Assembly: GCF_030247195.1 (NCBI RefSeq)
Contig: NC_080671.1
Location: forward strand, 197,580,676-197,644,675
From: Topomyia yanbarensis
Lineage: Eukaryota; Arthropoda; Insecta; Diptera; Culicidae
Length of the DNA: 64,000 nt
Direction of reading: 5' to 3'
In this document: positions 60,101 to 64,000 of the stretch, in pieces
How the letters are laid out: every line of letters begins with the position of its first letter
How positions within the stretch are numbered: position 1 is the first letter of the stretch
Notes under the pieces: generated by a model
What the model saw: only the letters and a program-made list of their open reading frames with translations
What the model was told of the DNA's origin: nothing
Databases searched by the model: none
Translations under genes and position numbers: made by a program

Positions 60101-60301
60101 GATTTTTATGCAACCGTCATCCGTGCCTACGATAAGCTAATTTTATTGAGTTAGTGCTTGGATGCTGTAGATTCAAAACGATCAACCGAACCTCATTTTG
60201 CCCATCTTTGTCAACGTCCATCAACAGTAAGGAATTCACTCCTCCGGCAGTAATCAACCAAAATATTTCATTACCTTCCGGATTGAAACCTTTAACGACA
60301 G
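36058..60301 (-). CDS. BBS2: BBS2, BBSome subunit (eight exons, 5' end missing)
   Basis: Encodes the C-terminal about 597 residues of BBS2, against about 721 in vertebrates. BBS2 is a core subunit of the BBSome, the coat-like complex that carries membrane proteins in and out of cilia; it pairs with BBS7 and BBS9. The visible protein includes the last part of the beta-propeller (SVKNGTIGVF, RMWRIKSKTRVTA, GWKSGKIDVRDA), a coiled coil (LLSQKQKLLLELKHYENN), the GAE-like beta domain (TTIRAVLIFADQLF, HIKAFVGYPTSVQFHVFELT), the platform (TEDIGLAGDLIQSLVQFLNI) and the C-terminal helical domain (SHLIRAEDARYYNG, VKSYKIRLVNTGE). All junctions are GT-AG and all phases agree. Introns (5' to 3') are 55, 66, 3943, 74, 150, 15575 and 2585 nt. 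About 125 N-terminal residues were not found up to 64000. Confidence 0.93.
36475..36925. mobile_element. Fold-back repeat in the last BBS2 intron
   Basis: The left arm (about 36475-36600) and right arm (about 36790-36925) are inverted copies at roughly 70-75 percent identity by eye. Paired words include CTCGAGA, GCGGTGTACA, TCAAAATCT and CCAAT. The spacer is about 190 bp and there is no coding capacity. A decayed fold-back MITE is likely. Confidence 0.55.
36926..38743. other. BBS2: BBS2 last intron, remainder
   Basis: AT-rich intron sequence with no gene-like frame and no clear repeat boundary. The donor for this intron is at 38743. Confidence 0.5.
38744..38892 (-). CDS. BBS2: BBS2 exon 7 (helical domain)
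   Basis: 149 nt, (G)DDVIKYHNEMMNTNEDLV through KSYKIRLVNTGEVQLALKRI and SASKLR. Matches the vertebrate [20 protein letters not shown] region. Acceptor CTTTTAG, donor AGAG|GTCAGT. Confidence 0.9.
39349..39352. repeat. 4-bp target-site duplication of the LTR element (left)
   Basis: AACG here and AACG at 47205-47208, immediately outside the two LTRs, as expected for Ty3/Gypsy integration. Confidence 0.75.
39353..40700 (-). repeat. 3' LTR (minus-strand element)
   Basis: 1,348 bp, TGTAAC...GTAACA on the plus strand. It contains an internal duplication: GTCCTGATAACCTCCTTCGA occurs at about 39943 and again at about 40069, each followed by a related GAAACGGAGAC/GGAACGGAGAC phrase. Small open frames inside are not genes. 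Confidence 0.9.
40701..40714 (-). promoter_or_regulatory. Candidate polypurine tract
   Basis: GGCGGAGGGATGAT on the minus strand, abutting the 3' LTR; the position and purine content fit a plus-strand primer. Confidence 0.55.
40715..41879 (-). other. Non-coding stretch between integrase relic and 3' LTR
   Basis: About 1.2 kb with only short frames on either strand. No env-like frame and no other domain seen. Confidence 0.5.
41880..42491 (-). pseudogene. Integrase C-terminal part of Gypsy pol
   Basis: About 200 residues. NSRYHSQANPVERVNRTVNA contains the catalytic Glu of the DD35E triad; IETILNSSIHTATTLTPYFT follows. The C-terminus KYGPQYLPAHVKAKKGSSSY looks like a GPY/F-type module. The two catalytic Asp residues and the zinc-binding N-terminus are missing because of the upstream deletion. 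The ATG at 42491 is an accident of the deletion join. Confidence 0.8.
42466..43296 (-). pseudogene. Gypsy pol start: protease and beginning of reverse transcriptase
   Basis: Read in the -1 frame relative to gag. The aspartic protease active site LLDSGSQLTLIN is at about residues 77-88, with the CILGMDFWDKY block following. The reverse-transcriptase approach sequence YPYTLSPKVRQKVGEELDRM and ERAHSDWSSNVVPVIK ends at a TGA created by the deletion join. The apparent ATG at 43296 precedes KKRTADDRNSPTV, which is entered by frameshifting from gag at 43281-43275, so the ATG need not be used. Confidence 0.85.
43227..45539 (-). CDS. Gypsy gag polyprotein
   Basis: 770 residues, intact. The N-terminal part has a basic coiled-coil region (about 50-110). 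A Pro/Thr-rich middle is followed by a capsid-like region at about 440-580 (KWKIDKYAGTDQGLKLNEFL, WYMSMRSAGRLGNWGHLVYE). A nucleocapsid follows: the first zinc knuckle at 715-728 is canonical CX2CX4HX4C; the second at 736-749 has Phe where His is expected. Its product would form the particle that packages the RNA; being intact, it could act with pol from another copy. Followed by -1 frameshifting into pol. Confidence 0.87.
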   Translation of the reverse strand: MAELPSLTFELRECDLSKHFYDIRVDHLNEDELDFELEIREVPILQNDTMSRKRRSLRERLKQEKEEDTQNMKILKRDLSEEMRVCESKLWDIEDTIKQCPKDLPPRCQSSLLHLGNRILLLKNYVEEDAIRDLDRTQDKILLYLNRHFYGKRQFQGPDMGGLGDLFNLTPTVPPPTTETPLPAVTTALVPQQIPDTQQNNVSQDDLDILGSLSRLGLLSSDRVDSKNIRDAVISLEHEIYLLRRFKETHIQTNQLGNPRTPYTPYDKELLSNPVLPQSTNTGTIPKGSTAVASAPSILLSTPIIGATTSLTTANNYPRITTTVSSNPQNLFTQVTTLRHPTPVINAPIYTSGTTVPGTLPYPGPWYERTLNTRYLAQVSNWSSYQTPNEYLNNLRPTPSLAGIHPPREIPRFSDHEQYQATVPSDMLFEPSQRGNFNHKSLPVSKWKIDKYAGTDQGLKLNEFLVLISQLALSEHTSEAELFDSALHLFTGPALNWYMSMRSAGRLGNWGHLVYELRKTFVHPELDSLVRTRIYQRRQQRNETFQDFYYDMESMFRSMISPMSDAEKLDVLKRNMRMDYKKALLWKPIANLPELLEAGHVIDASNFSLYSKLFGSEKSTNAISENKHNRADNRNCNDNKPPYKPSNQGNGSNKQKDGNFNKKEFRQQDSKAPTEQTQNKSRPGMSSDPKEGPSKPTRTLETLIESHRPPRSYECLYCRQTNHTVEQCRNFKGFMCLVCGFKGFETQNCPYCRKNGLQTIEIRRPSAPSA
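43275..43281 (-). promoter_or_regulatory. -1 ribosomal frameshift site A_AAA_AAC
   Basis: On the minus strand the gag codons are CGA AAA AAC at 43283-43275, giving the heptamer A AAA AAC in the exact X_XXY_YYZ phase. A one-base slip moves from gag (CRKNGLQT) into pol (KKRTADDR). gag continues only 16 codons beyond it. Confidence 0.8.
45841..45854 (-). promoter_or_regulatory. Candidate primer-binding site
   Basis: Two bases inside the 5' LTR, the minus strand reads TGGCGATCCACGTT. TGG complements a tRNA CCA end. The tRNA is not identified. Confidence 0.5.
45857..47204 (-). repeat. 5' LTR (minus-strand element)
   Basis: 1,348 bp, nearly identical to 39353-40700. The differences seen are one C/G near 46992 versus 40488 and one-base changes in a T run and an A run. 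It would carry the element promoter. Confidence 0.9.
47209..47754. other. BBS2 intron sequence, nothing recognised
   Basis: AT-rich, no coding frame, no clear repeat. Ends at the TTAA beside the piggyBac-like remnant. Confidence 0.4.
47755..47978. mobile_element. piggyBac-like MITE remnant
   Basis: TTAA at 47751-47754 is followed by CCCTAGAACGTTGCACTGGG. An inverted copy of 47761-47794 lies at 47942-47974 with only a few mismatches. The right arm contains the perfect hairpin GGGGTAC-ATTT-GTACCCC. The outermost right end (the expected CTAGGG and TTAA) is not preserved. The TTAA target and CCCTAG end are piggyBac hallmarks; no transposase is present. Confidence 0.5.
47979..49446. other. BBS2 intron sequence; one promoter-like motif pair
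   Basis: No gene. TATTTAAA at 48574-48581 lies about 30 bp before TTAGTTG at 48604, a TATA/initiator-like spacing, followed by a GC-richer stretch; this may be a solo promoter from a lost element. A repeat end resembling the 3243 element starts at about 48976 (AAGGTTACCATATTCACAGA). Otherwise AT-rich. Confidence 0.3.
49447..49604. repeat. 33-bp tandem minisatellite
   Basis: Four units of TTACGCGGATTTTGAAATTT plus ACGCGGTTTTCAT, the first diverged, followed by a partial unit ending ACGCGGCCTGAATCCCCCGC. Each unit holds two ACGCGG words about 17 bp apart. Confidence 0.8.
49605..50383. other. BBS2 intron sequence, nothing recognised
   Basis: AT-rich, no gene, no repeat boundary found. Confidence 0.4.
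50384..50775 (-). mobile_element. tRNA-derived SINE
   Basis: On the minus strand, starting at 50775, an A box TGGTTGAGTGG (50766-50756) and a B box GGTTCAATTCC (50722-50712) are 33 bp apart, as in a tRNA promoter for RNA polymerase III. The head starts GGCGCCGGTGG and is followed by about 320 bp of unrelated body ending in a GC-rich GGCCTGGCCGGCGCC. It is not a functional tRNA: no proper acceptor or anticodon fold is evident. The 3' boundary is approximate. Aedes tRNA-related SINEs such as Feilai are the likely relatives, but the family is not confirmed. Confidence 0.7.
50776..51132. other. BBS2 intron sequence, nothing recognised
   Basis: AT-rich; no features beyond an A run beside the SINE head. 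Confidence 0.4.
51141..53027. mobile_element. Non-autonomous hAT-type DNA transposon
   Basis: 1,887 bp. The ends CAGTGGCGTAGCCAG and the reverse complement of TGGCTACGCCACTG form inverted repeats, flanked by an exact 8-bp duplication CATGATTG (51133-51140 and 53028-53035). An 8-bp duplication with CAGNG-type ends is the hAT signature. Next to the ends are G/C runs (51157-51192). No transposase frame is present. Confidence 0.85.
53352..54307. mobile_element. TA-flanked MITE with repeated subterminal GTTGGCGG words
   Basis: 956 bp between TA dinucleotides at 53350-53351 and 54308-54309. The left end is GGGGAGACCGTGGGTAGTTG and the reverse complement of the right end is GGGGAGCCCGGGGCTAGTTG. 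The word AAGTTGGCGG or its complement recurs near 53375, 53530, 53570, 53925, 54270 and 54285. No transposase. A TA target suggests a Tc1/mariner-like partner. Confidence 0.75.
53812..53852. repeat. Perfect 41-nt palindrome
   Basis: Arms TCACTCTAAAGTAAGAAAAA and TTTTTCTTACTTTAGAGTGA are exact complements around a single central G at 53832. It sits near the middle of the TA-flanked MITE and would extrude a 20-bp hairpin. Confidence 0.9.
54468..54631 (-). CDS. BBS2: BBS2 exon 6 (helical domain)
   Basis: 164 nt, SSACFPVVYEEIRELFSKLQ through KSHLIRAEDARYYNG, matching FPVYFEELRKVL...IRSLLVGAEDAR of vertebrates. Acceptor TTTCACAG, donor GG|GTAGGT. It is followed by the 15.6-kb intron. Confidence 0.9.
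54782..54994 (-). CDS. BBS2: BBS2 exon 5 (platform domain)
   Basis: 213 nt, exactly 71 codons, NFLLPSDIEY to QFLNIENMD. Contains DIGLAGDLIQS, a close match to the vertebrate DIDLAGDIIQS. Acceptor GACACAG, donor GAT|GTAAGT. Confidence 0.92.
55069..55169 (-). CDS. BBS2: BBS2 exon 4
   Basis: 101 nt, read as (S)YINSLSVEKTPGHSYVQFRI then SERLKRICIWINQ, matching the vertebrate segment between QLPRFSMY and LGQNFLLP. Acceptor CTGAATAG, donor CAA|GTGAGTG. A closer AG was rejected because it breaks the frame. Confidence 0.85.
55170..56989. other. BBS2: BBS2 3.9-kb intron, 3' part, nothing recognised
   Basis: AT-rich intron sequence without coding frames or clear repeat boundaries. A word TTCCGGAATGATATGC near 56560 and neighbouring phrases faintly recall the 1.2-kb array module. 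Confidence 0.4.
56990..57625 (-). repeat. Dispersed copy of the GCCTTTCTC repeat family (short-unit-2 type)
   Basis: On the minus strand: a (GTGTGTGC)n microsatellite end at about 57620, a GCTATTGAATTTCATTTGAA module, AAACGTCGAGATTTGATGCA, ACCTTTCTCATATAAAACTG, then a C-rich segment after TAGATTTTAACAGTGGTGTA, matching short unit 2 (TGGATTTTAACAGGGGCGTA). It lacks the 40-bp tail. Confidence 0.65.
57626..58674. other. BBS2: BBS2 intron sequence of mixed composition
   Basis: A GC-richer block at about 57630-58210 may be an unrecognised transposon fragment; no domain could be read. The rest is AT-rich. Confidence 0.35.
58675..58840 (+). repeat. Dispersed repeat R58, plus copy
   Basis: An inverted relative lies at 62770-62945. 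Translated, the pair share CFYYHSTHLKPLVRAVSAIF VQRIESNG here and CFYHHPIHPNSLVRAASAIF VQRIGSNS there. Frames outside the shared part are not conserved, so the likeness may just reflect DNA similarity. Confidence 0.6.
59113..59664 (-). CDS. BBS2: BBS2 exon 3 (coiled coil and GAE-like domain)
   Basis: 552 nt from acceptor TTTCAG, starting (I)RGYSTPTVNLLNLHNLAD. The coiled coil QKQKLLLELKHYENN is followed by GVIPSNTRLQIGIS and IRAVLIFADQLF. It ends SPKSI with donor GTAAGT. The ATG at 59710 lies in the preceding 66-nt intron and is not a start. Confidence 0.92.
59731..60136 (-). CDS. BBS2: BBS2 exon 2 (beta-propeller end)
   Basis: 406 nt, starting LIVGTDDGCIKIYKKD and ending VIVTADGE, donor GAAA|GTAGG. 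Contains the most conserved BBS2 stretch: NGTIGVFDE, WRIKSK and GWKSGKIDVRD. An ATG inside it (60085) can look like a gene start, but homology continues upstream of it. Confidence 0.93.
60192..60301 (-). CDS. BBS2: BBS2 exon 1 of the visible eight
   Basis: Acceptor TTTTTGTTCAG at 60302, donor GAG|GTTCGG. Encodes VVKGFNPEGNEIFWLITAGG and the VNSLLLMDVDKDGQNE blade of the beta-propeller. It begins in phase with two bases of a codon, so at least one more exon lies upstream. The following intron is only 55 nt. Confidence 0.88.
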
Positions 60302-60439
60302 CTGAACAAAAAAAAGTTATGTAAGTAGAATTCTAATACTGTGTACAGTGAGTCCCAGTGATAGTCGTCCACCTTCGTAGTTTTGCGTGCGTGCCCTAAA
60401 ACCCGTGCCCTAATACGTACTAGCATTTATGATTACGTG
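60302..60439. other. BBS2: BBS2 intron upstream of the first visible exon
   Basis: Short stretch ahead of the acceptor at 60302, with no exon-like sequence seen. The missing N-terminal coding part was not found anywhere up to 64000. Confidence 0.4.
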
Positions 60440-60800
60440 TTTTGCCTTTCTCATATAGAAAAGTTATGCAATGAACTATGAACTATGAAAATAGCCAATA
60501 TAATCCCGGCCCGGACTCAATTCGTCGAGATTGGAAATTGTCTGTGTGTGTACGTATGTGTGTATATGTGTATGTGGAAAAAAAATGTAACCTCTGCTTC
60601 TCGGAGGTGGCTGGACCGATTTGCATAAACTTAATTTCAAATGAAAGGTACAACCTTCCAATCGGCTGCTATTGAATTTTTTATTGATTGAACTTCCTGT
60701 TCCGGAGTTATAGGTTGAAGAGTGCGGCCACACAGAAAATTTCCATATAAACTATATCATATCTGATATCAAAATGATGCAAAGCTTATTAAAATGGGTG
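60440..60800 (+). repeat. Dispersed copy of the GCCTTTCTC repeat family
   Basis: Starts GCCTTTCTCATATAGAAAAG, then AATCCCGGCCCGGACTCAAT, TTCGTCGAGATTGG, a (TGTGTGTA)n stretch, a GTGGCTGGACCGATTTGCAT module, AAATGAAAGGTACAACC and TTCCGGAGTTATAGGTTG. It corresponds to short unit 1 at 14476. Confidence 0.75.
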
Positions 60801-61128
60801 CAACATTACTTTGATTTGCCAGTCTAGATCAATAATCGCTAACCTAAGTCGCTTTGACAAAATTAGCCACATACGACAAATCAAATTTATAAAACAAAAA
60901 TTAATCAATTAAGCTTAATAAATGAAAAAATAGAATAGTGAAAAAAGTTGCAAAATTGGATGAATTGAATAAATATTATAATAAAATGAAGAAACAGAAT
61001 AAAACGTATGAATTGAAGCAAATAATAAAATGAATGAAATTAATAACATGCATTACATTATTTAAACAAAAAAAATGAATCAACTGGATTAAATGAACTA
61101 AATGAATCAAACGAATTAAATGAATTAA

Positions 61129-61852
61129 CCCTTTCATGCCCAACTTTTTTTCTGGCATATATAGAGTTCCAAAGCTATTTTCCTTAAAACGGTTGGGGTC
61201 AAGAAACACGTAAAACGGGAATTGTCTATAGTTTAAAGACTTTAGTGATAGAGGCTCTTTTCAATGCGGTTTCTTGCCAAATATTTTAACCTGAATAAAC
61301 AGAATTCGAGAGCGAAAATGTAATTTCTTTTACCAAAGTTTGATAAACCGAAAAATATGTTGTGCACAACAAAGACATAGTGCTTTAACAAGTGAGCTTA
61401 AACAGCGGAGCTGCAATGCGGCTTGGCCGCATACCCGAGACTAAGGATCCGAAGCGGCGCAAAGCCGCTAAGGATACGCCGGACGAGGTATTGATTAACC
61501 GTTCGCTGGAATTGCAAAAAACCTGTGATCCTCTCGTTTGCCTGGTTCACTCAAGCATTGAAGCTATAGCTAATTTAAAGTCGACTAAGCGGCGACGGAA
61601 AATGATTTTTTCATATATCTTCGTTATGTTGCAATATTATTGAAAACTGATAACACTTATAAATTTAGATTGTCTTTGGTTACGTTTTCCACGCAAGTGG
61701 ACTATTTTAAAGATTTTTGGAAATGCGCAGCTTCCTTCTGCGAGTAAAGCACCTATCTTGATGAAAAAACGCTTTTCGTGTTTCTTGACCCCACCGTTGT
61801 CCAGGAAAAATAGTTTTGAAACCCTACAAGAAAAAAGTTGGGCATGAAAAGG
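61129..61852. mobile_element. TTAA-flanked (piggyBac-type) MITE
   Basis: 724 bp between TTAA at 61125-61128 and 61853-61856. The ends CCCTTTCATGCCCAACTTTT and CCTTTTCATGCCCAACTTTT (reverse complement of the right end) are inverted repeats. A second inverted pair lies inside: CGGTTGGGGTCAAGAAACAC on the left and CGGTGGGGTCAAGAAACACG complementary on the right. TTAA targeting is the piggyBac mark. Confidence 0.8.
61392..61643 (+). CDS. Small basic ORF inside the TTAA MITE
   Basis: 83 codons, unrecognised. The first half (about 61410-61560) is clearly GC-richer than the surrounding AT-rich DNA and encodes a Lys/Arg/Asp-rich stretch (ETKDPKRRKAAKDTPDEVLI), then a hydrophobic end. It could be a transposase or host exon fragment captured by the MITE, or chance. 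No function is proposed and expression is unproven. Confidence 0.25.
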   Translation: MSLNSGAAMRLGRIPETKDPKRRKAAKDTPDEVLINRSLELQKTCDPLVCLVHSSIEAIANLKSTKRRRKMIFSYIFVMLQYY

Positions 61853-62769
61853 TTAAAGAAGTTTATAAAATTAAAAAATAAATGAATTGTGTCAAATGAA
61901 TAATGAATAAATGAAAAAATTAGTAAACATATTAACGTGAAGAAACTGATTAAAATTCATGACCTGGTAAAAATGGGTAAAATTCACAAAATGAAAACAG
62001 TGAATAAAATAAGTTAAATGCATGAAGTAAATAAATCGATCAGAATGCATCCAAACAATGAAAATGCAAAAATAACTAAAATAAACAAAATGAATAAAAA
62101 GAATACTGAATGAAATAAATAATTAAAATGAAATGATCTAAACGCATAAAATAAACAAAAATAATAAAATCCATGAAATTAACAAACTGAAAAATGAGTA
62201 TATGGAATGAAGACAAAAATGATTTAAATCAAACAAACAAATAAAACAAATTAGACGAATTTGAGAACCATGGTTTCTGAAAGTTCTGCTGTGTTTGTGA
62301 AAATCCTAGTATTTGAAAAATGGCTAATTAATATACAAGGCTCTTTTAGTGTTTCCTATCTTTTCTGTTTTCACCTTTTCGTTACTGTTCTTTTTTCTTG
62401 ACGGTGTCGTTTAAGATGATCTGGTGTTTCTACATTATTGATGGACTTTAATTTATTATCAGGATACTGAAACGTTCAACTTGTTTTAGATTTCAAAGAT
62501 TTCTTTTTGGTCACAGATTTCTGAAAAATGTTTATTACCGTCAAATGGCCAACTCACTAGGGTTTAATACAAACAGGAAACTAAAAATATGTTGTCTCGT
62601 TTTCATGTGTCTCTGAACATATAAACTGCTTTTGAGCTATGAACATTCTTGAGATCTTGAAAAATCATGTGTAACAAATGCAAAACGCATGCTGTATTTT
62701 TCCTAGGTGGAGAAAAATTTTGGGTAAAAAACTATTTTTTCTCCACTAAGGAGAAAATTGTTTTTTTTT

Positions 62770-62945
62770 AGACTGAGACTGGTAAAACTCTTTTGTTCGA
62801 GCGCAACTCGAATCGAATACCCCAATTATTGCACTACTATTTGAGCCAATGCGTTGAACAAAGATGGCAGATGCTGCTCTAACCAACGAATTCGGATGAA
62901 TAGGGTGATGATAGAAACAAGGTGAACATAGGATCTCTACCCAAG
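62770..62945 (-). repeat. Dispersed repeat R58, minus copy
   Basis: Inverted relative of 58675-58840. A G/T-to-A-type hairpin of TTTTCTCCACTAAGGAGAAA lies beside it at about 62738-62757. Confidence 0.6.
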
Positions 62946-62949
62946 GAAG

Positions 62950-63593
62950 TATCATGTGTGTTTTAATTTTCTACTAGAAGTCATGGATTCAAAAAACAGT
63001 TGCTCTCGGTGATGGCATAAGTATAATATGAATATGAAGTATATGAAAAATGTATTACCTCACTACTAGGAGGATTATATGATGATCCGTGTATTCATAT
63101 ACATCAAACATCAAACTCACGGTGACCGCAATACCTAATGCAAGGGTTAACACCTTATCTTTGAAAAACGTTTGCTCTTTATCTGTATAGTAAACTTACA
63201 TATTAGCTTTTGCAAAATAGTTGATTCATTATTGAGTAACTTTACAATATGTTTTCAGAGTCGAATTCATTGAATCACGTAAATGTTTTGATACCCCGAT
63301 ATTTAAAATCGGTTTAGTTTTGCTCCTAAAACACCAGTAAACCAATACGCTTTATGCAACGGCCTCATTTTTAGTTATTGGAAATTGGTAATTTAGGAAT
63401 TGAAATTGTTTAATATATCCGCCGTTCGTGAACGGATTTTGACAATATTTGGCTTGTTAGAAATTTATTTGCAGAGACTTTCTAATTATATGCGCAAAAC
63501 TTGGTAACTTGATTTGTGTTTTGACAAAATCACGCATATCTCAGAAAGTAAACAACATATCCATAAACAAAAATAATAGCGTCTAAGGGTCTT
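62950..63593. other. AT-rich DNA, nothing recognised
   Basis: No BBS2 exon, other gene or repeat boundary seen. Confidence 0.4.
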
Positions 63594-63655
63594 GTTAGGC
63601 CTTTCATTTGAAACTAGTTTCGTTGAGATCGGTTCAGCCATTACTGAGGTAATTT
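63594..63655 (-). repeat. Dispersed 'GGCTGAACCGAT' repeat module
   Basis: Minus strand: CTCAGTAATGGCTGAACCGA followed by AAACTAGTTTCAAATGAAAG and GCCTAACAAGACC. Shares its word order with the internal sub-repeats of the 1.2-kb array and with 1135-1205. Confidence 0.6.
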
Positions 63656-63689
63656 CATGACATTAGTGTACAATAGAGTGACAGAAAAA

Positions 63690-63960
63690 AAATGACCCCC
63701 ATCGGCCCACCCTTGAGTCGATTCCTAGTCCCACCAGGAGTGTCTGCTCCAAATTTGAGCCAAATCGAACAAGTCTAGCTACCGGACCAACGTGCTTGAA
63801 GTTTGTATGGGATTTTTCGACAATTTACATGGAGAAAACCCTCTTGCTCACATTTTCGCCACTAGGTGGCACTGTATACATCAGATTATCACCAAAAGTG
63901 AAACTTAAGAAGATAATTCTATTGTCTACAACCTTGTTGAAGACTGCAAAGCGATCCGAC
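63690..63960. repeat. Probable dispersed repeat at the right edge
   Basis: A non-coding stretch reading GGAGTGTCTGCTCCAAATTT then ACCGGACCAACGTGC and CGCCACTAGGTGGCACTG. The style (CAAATTTGAGCC-type wording) resembles other mosquito repeats, but there is no second copy in the window to confirm it. Confidence 0.35.
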
Positions 63961-64000
63961 TCGAATAGGAAAAGTTATTAAACTTTTAACGAAGTGATGT

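Larger units (their letters stand above)
60960..62270. repeat. A-rich minisatellite (AATAAAATGAA-type), interrupted by a MITE
   Basis: 60960-61124 and about 61857-62260 consist of imperfect ATGAATAAAATGAA words. The middle is replaced by the TTAA-flanked element at 61129-61852, so the minisatellite is the older of the two. It is similar in kind, in the opposite orientation, to the TTTAT tract at 35100. Confidence 0.7.

Overview
The window looks like nuclear DNA from an insect with a large, transposon-rich genome, most probably a culicine (Aedes-type) mosquito. Grounds: one intron-containing animal gene with a mix of 55-150 nt introns and very long transposon-filled introns; abundant I-, Jockey-, CR1- and RTE-clade non-LTR retrotransposons; a Ty3/Gypsy element; a tRNA-derived SINE; many TTAA, TA and 8-bp target-site MITEs. 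The species is an inference; there is nothing prokaryotic here.

Right half (36.1-60.3 kb, minus strand): the 3' three-quarters of the host gene BBS2 (BBSome subunit 2). Eight coding exons join in a consistent phase series and encode about 597 residues ending at a TAA at 36060-36058; about 125 N-terminal residues are missing and presumably lie beyond the right edge. The intron between exons 6 and 7 is 15.6 kb. It holds an almost intact-looking but pol-deleted Ty3/Gypsy element (39353-47204, near-identical LTRs, AACG duplication), a piggyBac-like remnant, a 33-bp minisatellite, a SINE, a 1.9-kb hAT-type element with an exact 8-bp duplication and a TA-flanked MITE.

Left half (about 4.5-34.4 kb): one Russian-doll insertion, downstream of BBS2. 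A decayed I-clade ORF2 (4517-5098 plus 33230-34430) is split by a decayed Jockey element (5099-33229, 12-bp duplication). The Jockey is itself split twice: by a complete I-clade element with two intact ORFs (7906-14088, 14-bp duplication) and, inside its ORF1, by an about 17.8-kb composite (14471-32322). The composite consists of two short mosquito repeat units, six tandem 1.2-kb units organised as 2.4-kb higher-order dimers, and two head-to-tail 4,877-bp copies of a CR1-clade element plus a 3' tail. The tail is also carried by one of the short non-autonomous units.

The most unusual signals are: (1) the CR1-type ORF1 and ORF2 are in the same frame, separated by a single UAG, with no AUG in ORF2 until residue 282, past two endonuclease catalytic residues, suggesting stop-codon readthrough or non-AUG initiation; (2) the shared 5' junction and 3' tail between the tandem 1.2-kb units, the short non-autonomous units and the CR1 copies; (3) the three-tier repeat structure of the array; (4) a textbook A_AAA_AAC -1 frameshift site in the Gypsy gag-pol overlap.

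The left end (1-400) holds an RTE-clade endonuclease fragment, and 60.3-64 kb holds an intron or 5' flank of BBS2 with a TTAA-flanked MITE carrying a small GC-richer ORF inside an A-rich minisatellite.
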